Shown here one piece after another: positions 54,734-61,526 of a stretch of 64,000 bases of DNA. The notes beneath the pieces were generated by a model. The model was not told the DNA's origin and ran no database searches. It saw only the letters and a list, made by a program, of their open reading frames with translations. The stretch is taken from assembly GCA_024401555.1 (NCBI GenBank), contig JAKSKV010000011.1, positions 1 to 64,000 of the forward strand. The letters run 5' to 3'. Within the stretch, counting starts at the first letter, position 1; the number at the start of each line of letters is the position of its first letter. The DNA comes from Paludibacteraceae bacterium. GTDB taxonomy: Bacteria > Bacteroidota > Bacteroidia > Bacteroidales > Paludibacteraceae. The translations under genes were made by a program, and so were the position numbers.

Positions 54734-55435
54734 ATGACAAAAAAAGGAGAGGTCGAAAATCCAAGCATAGAAGAGGTGTCTTCTGTATGGAGTGTACTCG
54801 ACGAAGAACAACTTAAGTACTTAAAGGCCAACTATGTTGTACGCAAGTACAGAAAAAACGAAATGGTATATTGCGAAGGTGAAACACCTACCCATGTACT
54901 ATTGGTAGCCAAAGGTAAACTTAAGATTTACAGAATCGGAACCGGAGGAAGAAGCCAAATCGTCAGAATGGTAAAACCAGGAGAGATGTTGGCTTATAGA
55001 GCAATGTTCGCGCAAGAGAACTTTGTCACCAACGCTTGCGCATTCGAGCCCTCAGAGATTTACATGATTCCGCAAGAGGTTATCCACAACCTTCTCAAGC
55101 AGAACAGCGACCTGTCGTGGTATTTCATCCAAAAATTATCGACAGACTTAGGCATCGCGGACAAACGCGCCGTCACACTCACGCAAAAGCATGTCAGAGG
55201 TCGTTTGGCAGAGTCACTTCTCTTCCTTCGCGACAATTACGGATACGAAGAGGACAACGCCACCATCAACGTGAGACTTTCCCGCGAGGATTTGGCCAGC
55301 CTATCCAACATGACTACCTCCAACGCCATCAGAACCCTTTCTGGTATGGCCCACGAGAACATCATCGAATTGGATGGTAGAAAGATTAAAATATTAGACG
55401 AAAAATACCTCGTCACACTTAGTAAAATCGGATAA
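54734..55435 (+). CDS. Crp/Fnr-family transcriptional regulator
   Basis: A 233-residue regulator. The N-terminal cyclic-nucleotide-binding-fold domain (about 15-135) includes KNEMVYCEGETPTHVLLVAKG; the C-terminal winged helix (about 155-225) includes LSREDLASLSNMTTSNAIRTL. There is no Fnr-type Cys cluster, so direct oxygen sensing through an iron-sulphur centre is unlikely; the ligand is unknown. The tyrA start codon follows one base after its stop, so the two are translationally coupled. A near-consensus TACATTCG lies at about 54692-54699. Confidence 0.93.
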   Translation: MTKKGEVENPSIEEVSSVWSVLDEEQLKYLKANYVVRKYRKNEMVYCEGETPTHVLLVAKGKLKIYRIGTGGRSQIVRMVKPGEMLAYRAMFAQENFVTNACAFEPSEIYMIPQEVIHNLLKQNSDLSWYFIQKLSTDLGIADKRAVTLTQKHVRGRLAESLLFLRDNYGYEEDNATINVRLSREDLASLSNMTTSNAIRTLSGMAHENIIELDGRKIKILDEKYLVTLSKIG

Positions 55436-55436
55436 A

Positions 55437-56279
55437 ATGACCATAGGAATTATCGGATTGGGCCTTATCGGAGGCTCTATGGCAATAGACCTAAGAAGAG
55501 CGAAATTCGCCGACCACTTCATCGGAAGCGACCGCTCTGAACTCAATGCGCAGACCGCTCTGAGAATTGGGTTAGTGGACGAGATCCTCCCCAACGAGGA
55601 GTTGATCCAAAAGAGTGATTTAATTCTTTTGGCAGTCCCTGTAAATGCGGCGACAAGACTGCTCCCTGAAATATTGGACAAAATCAACGACAACCAAATC
55701 GTCGTTGACATCTGCTCCACCAAAGAGAAACTTGTGGATTCGGTTCACTACCACCCCAAAAGGAAGAACTACGTCGCATCCCATCCAATGGCAGGCACGG
55801 AGTTCAACGGTCCTTGGGCAGCTGTTCCCAACCTGTTCGCAGGCAAAGCGGGTATCATCTGCAATGCGGAGGACTCAGACCACAATGCGGTAGAGACTGT
55901 AACAAAGATGTACGATGCGCTGAACATGCGTGTCATCTATATGCGCGCTTCGCACCACGACGTTCACACAGCCTACGTCTCCCACCTATCACACGTCATC
56001 TCTTTCGCACTTGCTTTGACAGTGCTTGATAAAGAGAAGAACGAAAAGAACATCTTCGATTTGGCATCGGGAGGTTTCGCCTCCACAGCGAGATTGGCGA
56101 AGAGCAACTCGGACATGTGGGTACCGATCTTCATGCAAAACAAGCAGAATTTGCTCTCCGTGATGGATTCTTATATGGAAAGACTAACACAATTCAAGAA
56201 GGCGTTGGAAGAGAATGACGAGCAAACGCTTAGAAGCCTCATAGACGACGCTAATCGAATCAAAAGATATTTAAGGTAA
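55437..56279 (+). CDS. tyrA: Prephenate dehydrogenase
   Basis: A 280-residue NAD(P)-dependent enzyme of tyrosine synthesis, which converts prephenate to 4-hydroxyphenylpyruvate. The Rossmann motif is IGLGLIGGSMA; SHPMAGTEFNG supplies the substrate-binding and catalytic residues, and HDVHTAYVSHLSHV is a further family motif. There is no fused chorismate mutase or C-terminal ACT domain. Linkage to a Crp-type regulator with a 1-bp gap is notable, since other aromatic genes are absent. Confidence 0.93.
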   Translation: MTIGIIGLGLIGGSMAIDLRRAKFADHFIGSDRSELNAQTALRIGLVDEILPNEELIQKSDLILLAVPVNAATRLLPEILDKINDNQIVVDICSTKEKLVDSVHYHPKRKNYVASHPMAGTEFNGPWAAVPNLFAGKAGIICNAEDSDHNAVETVTKMYDALNMRVIYMRASHHDVHTAYVSHLSHVISFALALTVLDKEKNEKNIFDLASGGFASTARLAKSNSDMWVPIFMQNKQNLLSVMDSYMERLTQFKKALEENDEQTLRSLIDDANRIKRYLR

Positions 56280-56299
56280 TTACTTCACACAAGAAACCG

Positions 56300-56335
56300 A
56301 AAGGACGCTTATACGACAAATATAAGCGTCCTTTT
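56300..56335. terminator. Shared terminator between tyrA and the LRR gene
   Basis: AAAGGACGCTTATA pairs perfectly with TATAAGCGTCCTTT across a 7-base loop and serves two convergent genes. Confidence 0.85.
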
Positions 56336-56349
56336 CATATAAAGGCGAC

Positions 56350-57156
56350 TCACCTTGCCCTTAGATGAATAACAGTGCTATCCATTTTAACAATCCCATT
56401 TATATTTTCGTAGAAAATTTTATTTTCAGACCTAATAAGTTTTAAGTTTTCACAAGGGTCTAAATAGATTTTCCATATATGATCAGGCACATATAATTCC
56501 TCAATAAAAGGATTGCTAAAAAAAATTATTTCACGCACATAGTTAAGGACCCGATAACATTTATCCTTCTTCGCTTGTGGATAAACAATCAATCTATCAC
56601 CACAATATAGTACACCATCAGAACTTTTGCACCAACAAGTACTATCTCTCACCTCTATGGATTCAAGACTATAACAATCGTGCAAAGAATTAGAGGTTGC
56701 AAACAAATTATTAAAAGACAAACTTTTTAAACTCTTACAATGATCAAATGTTCCCATATCAAGACCAATAGAGTCGGGCAAGATCACATTTTTTAGATTA
56801 TCGCAAAACTTGAAAGACCCCAAAAGGCCTCGAACTTTAGGAGGAATCACCAGGTTATCCAAAGAAGTACAATATATAAAAGATTCTTTCTGAATATTAT
56901 TCAATGAATTAGGGAGAATAATTTCCCTCATTGATTTAAAACCGATAAATGAATGGAATTGGATACACTCAATACCCTCTTTAATCTCTACCCTAACACA
57001 CTTATCACAAAACTTGTTGACATCATGACTTAGGATTGTCCCCTTACCGGCAATGATCAAAGAGGAATCCTTTTGACGATAAGTGTATGTAACCTTTTCT
57101 TGAGAAAATGCATTACAACACAGCAACAAAGTAATTAACAATAATATATTCCTCAT
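56350..57156 (-). CDS. Exported BspA-type leucine-rich-repeat protein
   Basis: About 268 residues from the ATG at 57156, which directly precedes a signal peptide (MRNILLLITLLLCCNAFSQ); the longer frame from 57213 would hide it. The body has several LRR_5/BspA-like repeats of about 23 residues (IILPNSLNNIQKESF, NVILPDSIGLDMGTF, LESIEVRDS). Such proteins occur at the cell surface or in the periplasm and bind other proteins. No C-terminal sorting domain is seen. The gene is AT-richer than its neighbours, and a long palindrome lies in its promoter region. Confidence 0.8.
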   Translation of the reverse strand: MRNILLLITLLLCCNAFSQEKVTYTYRQKDSSLIIAGKGTILSHDVNKFCDKCVRVEIKEGIECIQFHSFIGFKSMREIILPNSLNNIQKESFIYCTSLDNLVIPPKVRGLLGSFKFCDNLKNVILPDSIGLDMGTFDHCKSLKSLSFNNLFATSNSLHDCYSLESIEVRDSTCWCKSSDGVLYCGDRLIVYPQAKKDKCYRVLNYVREIIFFSNPFIEELYVPDHIWKIYLDPCENLKLIRSENKIFYENINGIVKMDSTVIHLRAR

Positions 57157-57305
57157 CACGATATCCTTAAAAACATCCGTTATACTACTAGGGTTGAAAT
57201 TCACATCTCCCAAGAGACCATCTTAGCATATGCTCAACAAATAGTATTAAATGGCTTGACAAGTCCTAAATAACCGTTACAGTTTTAGACTTAATTTATA
57301 CAGGA

Positions 57306-57313
57306 CAAAGATA
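57306..57313 (-). promoter_or_regulatory. Candidate -7 element (TATCTTTG on minus) of the LRR gene
   Basis: Plus-strand CAAAGATA. The leader to the ATG at 57156 would be about 145 bases. The -33 position falls inside the neighbouring 38-bp palindrome. Confidence 0.5.
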
Positions 57314-57322
57314 GTACTTTTT

Positions 57323-57360
57323 AGAAGATTGTTGCAGGACTAGTCCTGCAACAATCTTCT
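57323..57360. repeat. 38-bp perfect palindrome
   Basis: Every base pairs around the centre at 57341/57342 (central GGACTAGTCC, arms ending AGAAGATTG and CAATCTTCT). On the plus strand it is followed by T6, but no plus-strand gene precedes it; on the minus strand, the direction of the genes on both sides, it is followed by A-rich sequence. It covers the expected -33 region of the LRR promoter. An odd-length 19-bp palindrome (GTGCATTTG and CAAATGCAC around one G) lies at 57396-57414. Confidence 0.9.
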
Positions 57361-57476
57361 TTTTTGTATTTTTTTATCCTCAATCTTCTTTGGGTGTGCA
57401 TTTGGCAAATGCACTCACCAACATCTTCCACTTCCATTACAAAACTTCATCAATACCGTGTCCCTTCATTTACTTG

Positions 57477-58040
57477 TCAATAAACCTTAGGCACTTCCTC
57501 AGAAATCTTTTGTGGATAACATTGCATAACAGCATCTTGCTCGTCTGCTGTCAACTCTTCGAACATTCGACCAGAGAACATCTGAACAGACAATTCATTA
57601 CGAAGTTCACTATATGCAGCCAGCAACTCGTTCTGAACGTCTAAGAATGATTGATATGAGGTGCCTTGTTCGTTATTCAAATAGATAATGTGCTTAGAAG
57701 TGATCAACTGCGTACCTAATAAAGGAATATCCACAGACTCCTTCACAGGAAGATTCTCCTTATTGGATGGGTTGGCGATAAACTCCTTCGCTCTATCCTT
57801 CAACTTTTTCACGTCCGTCATCTCGCCATTTACCATCAATTTGTCGTTACTACAAACAAGAACAACCATGATGTTACGTTTGTCATCCACATCATCATTT
57901 GTTGCCACCTCTTCGACAGGAGGAGGCAAGGTTCTTGACAGACCCATTTCCGTAGCCACAGGCGCAGAATTAGGTCCGGACTGTCTCTCTCCGGAACAAG
58001 CTGCCAATAAAATCAAGAAGATAAAATACTTAACTTTCAT
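57477..58040 (-). CDS. Lipoprotein derived from the ExbD periplasmic domain
   Basis: A 187-residue protein. The N-terminus is a lipoprotein signal: MKVKYFIFLILLAACSGER, with the lipobox LAAC. From GLSRTLPPP onward it follows the ExbD protein encoded at 58646-59245 along its full length with very high similarity (shared LMVNGEM, TSKH, GTSYQ, SRTLPPP and FEELTADEQDAV). What is missing is the ExbD membrane helix with its conserved Asp (MADISFLLL), which carries protons with ExbB. The protein therefore cannot be a channel subunit; it would be a membrane-tethered periplasmic domain. It follows the exbD terminator, so expression may be separate. Confidence 0.85.
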   Translation of the reverse strand: MKVKYFIFLILLAACSGERQSGPNSAPVATEMGLSRTLPPPVEEVATNDDVDDKRNIMVVLVCSNDKLMVNGEMTDVKKLKDRAKEFIANPSNKENLPVKESVDIPLLGTQLITSKHIIYLNNEQGTSYQSFLDVQNELLAAYSELRNELSVQMFSGRMFEELTADEQDAVMQCYPQKISEEVPKVY

Positions 58041-58116
58041 AAAATAAAAGACACTTATAAGGATGGTAAATGAGAAAAAATCAAGAACTCAAATCAAATT
58101 AAAACAAGAGCTCTTT

Positions 58117-58150
58117 CAAAAAAAAGAGGGTAACATTGCTGCTACCCTCT
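58117..58150 (-). terminator. Terminator of the exbB-exbD operon
   Basis: AGAGGGTA (58125-58132) pairs with TACCCTCT (58143-58150); on the minus strand it is followed by about eight T. The downstream ExbD-like lipoprotein gene lies beyond it. Confidence 0.88.
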
Positions 58151-58169
58151 TCTCTATTTAGCGTGAAAA

Positions 58170-58646
58170 TTAATACTGATTAGTTTTCTCGTTAGCTGTG
58201 TAGTAAATCTTCAAGGCGTATGCCTTTCTCAAGACTTGCTTCACATCTGTCACGATACCCATCTTTGTGTCCTTGTCAACCTTCAATGATACAATCATTT
58301 GGTTTTGATCGTTCTCATTCATAGCTTGACGTTTCACAGCGATGTACTCACCAACCTCTTCCACTCTCTTTGCGAAAGCGTCGTCCAATTGGACACGAGC
58401 CTCAGTACCGTTAGTCTTTCTAAGCTCAGCTTTAGGAACTCCGATGTAGATATACTTAGCCAAAGACTTCTTCTCGAGTTTTTGCAACTCGGTTGCCTCA
58501 GGCAACTTTAAATCCACCATCATGGTAGTCTCCTTCATGGTTGTTGTCGTCATAAAGAAGAACAACAACATGAAAATGATATCTGGTAGTGATGCCGTAC
58601 TAATTGCAGGCAACTTCTTACCACCCTCTTTACGAAACTTTGCCAT
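58170..58646 (-). CDS. ExbD/TolR-family biopolymer transport protein (short)
   Basis: A 158-residue inner-membrane protein. After a basic cytoplasmic start, the single helix SLPDIIFMLLFFFMTTTTM carries the conserved channel Asp (Asp22). The periplasmic domain follows. With ExbB it uses the proton gradient to energise TonB-type outer-membrane transport. Its ATG shares one base with the stop codon of the longer exbD upstream. It is the last gene before the operon terminator. Confidence 0.93.
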   Translation of the reverse strand: MAKFRKEGGKKLPAISTASLPDIIFMLLFFFMTTTTMKETTMMVDLKLPEATELQKLEKKSLAKYIYIGVPKAELRKTNGTEARVQLDDAFAKRVEEVGEYIAVKRQAMNENDQNQMIVSLKVDKDTKMGIVTDVKQVLRKAYALKIYYTANEKTNQY

Positions 58647-59245
58647 TATTGCGCTCCTCCATTTACTTGTCCATAATTCTTAGGCTCTGCCTCAGAAATC
58701 TTTTGTGGATAATATTGCTTAACAGCATCTTGCTCGTCTGCAGTCAACTCTTCGAACTTACGACCAGAGAACTTCTGAACTGACAATTCATCACGAAGTT
58801 CACTATAGGCAGCCACCAACTCGTTTTGAACGGCGATGTATGCTTGGTACGAAGTACCACGGTCATTTTGCAAAGAGATAACATGCTTAGAAGTAATCAT
58901 CTGCGTTCCCAAAATCGGAATTTGAACAGCCTCCTTTGCAGGAAGGTTCTCGTCGTTTGTTGGATTAGCGATAAACTTCTTAGCCTTTTCTTTCAACTTA
59001 GAAACGTCCATCATCTCTCCATTGACCATCAAACGGTCGTTGCTATTAACGAGGATCATCATGATGTTACGCTTATTGACATCAACATCTTTTGTCTTCT
59101 CTTCGTTGGTTGCAGGAGGTGGCAAGGTTCTTGACAAACCTTTATCTGTAGCCATAGACGTGGTCACAAGGAAAAAGATAAGTAGCAAGAAAGATATATC
59201 CGCCATTGAACTTGCGTTAATCTCTTGTATTTCTCTTTTTTTCAT
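58646..59245 (-). CDS. ExbD/TolR-family biopolymer transport protein (long)
   Basis: About 199 residues from the ATG at 59245 (MKKREIQEINASSMADISFLLL); the in-frame TTG at 59254 is less likely. The membrane helix contains the channel Asp in MADISF. The periplasmic part has a Pro-rich entry (SRTLPPP), an insertion of about 50 residues compared with the short ExbD, and a C-terminal FEELTADEQDAV segment. It is the probable parent of the lipoprotein at 57477-58040. Two ExbD forms with one ExbB is a usual Bacteroidota arrangement. Confidence 0.92.
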   Translation of the reverse strand: MKKREIQEINASSMADISFLLLIFFLVTTSMATDKGLSRTLPPPATNEEKTKDVDVNKRNIMMILVNSNDRLMVNGEMMDVSKLKEKAKKFIANPTNDENLPAKEAVQIPILGTQMITSKHVISLQNDRGTSYQAYIAVQNELVAAYSELRDELSVQKFSGRKFEELTADEQDAVKQYYPQKISEAEPKNYGQVNGGAQ

Positions 59246-59257
59246 GACGAGCAATTT

Positions 59258-59713
59258 TTAGAATTTCTTAAACAAAGAACTGCACAAAGTTGCCACACAT
59301 GCGACGATAGCCAATACAAACGCACTGGTCATGCACATGTTTGTCAAACGATAAACGTATGGTTCTTGTGAACCCTCGTAACCGATGATGTTAATTGGAT
59401 TGGTATCAGCTCCAAAGTAAGTAGCAAGGAGAAGAACCGCCAAAACACCGAAAGCCACAAGTGGAACAAGAACTGCCTTAGGGTTAGACGCAACCTTATT
59501 AGCGAATGACAATGCTGCCAACGCTATAGTCGCCAAAGCAGCGATGACAATGAACGTGAAGGCCAAAGTAATGAATGATGAGGTAAATGTAGGAGCCTCA
59601 AAGTCAATACCATTGCAATTCACAGTCTCCTCGCTTCCGAAGAAGAACAAGAGGGAGAAGAGAATTGTAATCGCCATCAACGCCCAAAGAATATACTTAG
59701 GGAAATTTTTCAT
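59258..59713 (-). CDS. Four-helix membrane protein of the ExbB/ExbD operon
   Basis: A 151-residue protein with four predicted membrane helices (about 8-25, 45-68, 78-99, 125-147) and no recognised motif. Between the first two helices is a short extracytoplasmic loop with one Cys (ETVNCNGIDF). It lies 51 bp downstream of exbB and 12 bp upstream of the long exbD, a fixed place for such a protein in Bacteroidota clusters, which suggests an accessory role in the energy-transducing complex; this is inference from position. Confidence 0.8.
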   Translation of the reverse strand: MKNFPKYILWALMAITILFSLLFFFGSEETVNCNGIDFEAPTFTSSFITLAFTFIVIAALATIALAALSFANKVASNPKAVLVPLVAFGVLAVLLLATYFGADTNPINIIGYEGSQEPYVYRLTNMCMTSAFVLAIVACVATLCSSLFKKF

Positions 59714-59764
59714 GACTTGATTATTTTCGTTATTATGACTTAATTAATTATTCTAACCGATCAA

Positions 59765-60631
59765 TTAGAAATTTGTAACAGAAGTGCTGTTAGAAGATGC
59801 GGCTGAACCATTGTTCTCAACAATCATATCAAGCAACTTGATAGAAGAATCCTCCATCTCAGTAGTCAAAGCCTCGATACGAGTCAAGATAAAGTTCAAG
59901 AACAATTGAAGAATCATAGCAACGATCAAACCGAACACTGTAGTCAACAAAGCGACCTTGATACCACCGGCAACGACTGTTGCAGAGATATCACCTACTT
60001 GTTGGATCTTATCGAATGCTTGGATCATACCGATAACGGTACCCATAAATCCCAACATTGGAGCAAGTGCGATAGTCAAAGAGATCCAAGTGATGTTCTT
60101 CTCAAGAGAACCCATTTGAACGCTACCGTAAGAAACAACTGTCTTCTCAACAGCCTCAGGACCCTCAGCGAATCTTGACAAACCTTGGTTGAAGATAGAT
60201 GCGATAGGACCTCTTGTCTTAGCAGTGTAATCCAAAGCACCTTGTACGTTACCGTTCTTCAAGAAATCCTCTACGGTATCAACGAACTTCTTAGTGTTGA
60301 TAGAAGAGAGGCTCAAAGTGATGATACGCTCGATACACAAAGCCAAACCGATGATCAAACACAATGCAACGATTGCCATGAATCCGGCACCACCCTCGAT
60401 GAACTTAATCTTCAAAGCTTGGAACATACCTTGATTTGAAGGAGCCTCTACTGCAGGAGTTGCAGCAGGAGCTGCTGCAGGAGCTGGTGCAACCTCAGGA
60501 GCAGGAGCAGCCTCTTGTGGAGCAGCAGTTTGCTCAGTGAACTCATCGAAAGAATCTTGAGCGAAAGTAGCATTCGTAATTCCGAAAGCCATCGCTCCAA
60601 CTAATGCTAATGATGCAAAAATCTTTTTCAT
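59765..60631 (-). CDS. ExbB/MotA/TolQ-family proton channel protein with long Ala/Pro N-terminus
   Basis: A 288-residue protein. Unlike Escherichia coli ExbB it begins with a signal-like segment (MKKIFASLALVGAMAFGITNATFAQ) and an Ala/Pro/Glu-rich stretch of about 45 residues before the first channel helix (around 80-100). The channel domain has the family core GLSRFAEGPEAVEK, then LAPMLGFMGTVIGMIQAF and ATVVAGGIKVALLTTVFGL. It forms the proton channel with ExbD. First gene of the operon. Codon choice suggests strong expression. Confidence 0.93.
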   Translation of the reverse strand: MKKIFASLALVGAMAFGITNATFAQDSFDEFTEQTAAPQEAAPAPEVAPAPAAAPAATPAVEAPSNQGMFQALKIKFIEGGAGFMAIVALCLIIGLALCIERIITLSLSSINTKKFVDTVEDFLKNGNVQGALDYTAKTRGPIASIFNQGLSRFAEGPEAVEKTVVSYGSVQMGSLEKNITWISLTIALAPMLGFMGTVIGMIQAFDKIQQVGDISATVVAGGIKVALLTTVFGLIVAMILQLFLNFILTRIEALTTEMEDSSIKLLDMIVENNGSAASSNSTSVTNF

Positions 60632-60673
60632 TTTACTTATTGATTAATTATTAATTATTGTTTTACTAATTTG

Positions 60674-60761
60674 CGGAGAGAGGGGGATTCGAACCCCCGA
60701 TACGCTTTTGGCGCATACACGCTTTCCAGGCGTGCCTCTTCAGCCACTCGAGCATCTCTCC
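60674..60761 (-). tRNA. tRNA-Ser (anticodon GGA)
   Basis: An 88-base class II tRNA on the minus strand: acceptor GGAGAGA with TCTCTCC, anticodon loop CTGGAAA in a CACGC/GCGTG stem, a long variable arm (TATGCGCCAAAAGCGTA), T-arm GGGGGTTCGAATCCCCC, discriminator G. CCA is not encoded. Confidence 0.95.
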
Positions 60762-60843
60762 TGACTTCATATCAAAATCGGGTGCAAATTACAAAAAAAA
60801 TAGTTACGAAACACCTATTGTTGAAAATTATTTTATCTAACTG

Positions 60844-61380
60844 TTACAGAAACATTTGGCACCAATTATCAAAGCGTTTCAAGGTCTCTTCTCCATATTT
60901 TTCCAACTTCGCGCGGGCCTTTTTCACATTTCGTTCCTCTCCTAAATGCGTTTTCGAAAAAAATTTGTCCGCAAAACAGATGATCTGCTCCTCCAAAGAG
61001 AGCGGCAACATCTCCCTACGCGGGATAGGCAAATTGGCCTCTATGATGTGCGCCAAAGAGAGTCCCGCACCCGTATGGCGTTCACAAACCAACGCATGCT
61101 TCTCAAAACCCTCGGCTTTCAACATATCACTACCCAAATAACCATGACAAATATAGGCACAATCACCGTCACAATAGAGATCCGGGGCATAAGTCTTGAT
61201 GATGCCTATGTCGTGAAGCATAGCAGCTTCCTGAATAAACTGCATATCCGCATTGAGTTCCGGCTTTCTTTGCGCTATACGCAAAGCCATATCCGTCACG
61301 TCATACGAATGGTTTAACAAGATCTCCTTACACTTGGGATTCTGTTCGTAATATTTATTTATGATTTCTAATGGATCCAT
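60844..61380 (-). CDS. HD-domain (HDIG) metal-dependent phosphohydrolase
   Basis: A 178-residue protein of the HD superfamily. The metal site is visible: NHSYDVTDMALRIA (first His), AAMLHDIGIIKTYAPD (the HD pair, HDIG), CHGYLGSD and CERHTGAG (further His ligands), and CFADKFFSKT (Asp). The group includes nucleotidases and dNTPases such as YfbR and YqeK-like proteins; the substrate is unknown. It is a single gene with no obvious partner. Confidence 0.88.
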   Translation of the reverse strand: MDPLEIINKYYEQNPKCKEILLNHSYDVTDMALRIAQRKPELNADMQFIQEAAMLHDIGIIKTYAPDLYCDGDCAYICHGYLGSDMLKAEGFEKHALVCERHTGAGLSLAHIIEANLPIPRREMLPLSLEEQIICFADKFFSKTHLGEERNVKKARAKLEKYGEETLKRFDNWCQMFL

Positions 61381-61467
61381 AACGCTCTCATTTACGCAAA
61401 ACTAATAAAAATTTATGAAATACGGAGGAAGAAAAGGCAAGAAAGTCGGTCAAAACCATACATACCA

Positions 61468-61503
61468 GCAAAAAAATAAGCGGAGAGACACACGCCTCTC
61501 CGC
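61468..61503 (-). terminator. Transketolase terminator
   Basis: AAGCGGAGAG pairs with CTCTCCGCTT across an 8-base loop; on the minus strand it is followed by a T-rich run. Confidence 0.87.
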
Positions 61504-61526
61504 TTCCTATTCGAAAAATAAGGCAA

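Noticed and set aside
57323-57360. Ordinary intrinsic terminator of the ExbD-like lipoprotein gene
   Set aside because: On the minus strand the stem is followed by A-rich, not T-rich, sequence, and there is no loop. It could only terminate a plus-strand transcript, and no plus gene is there.
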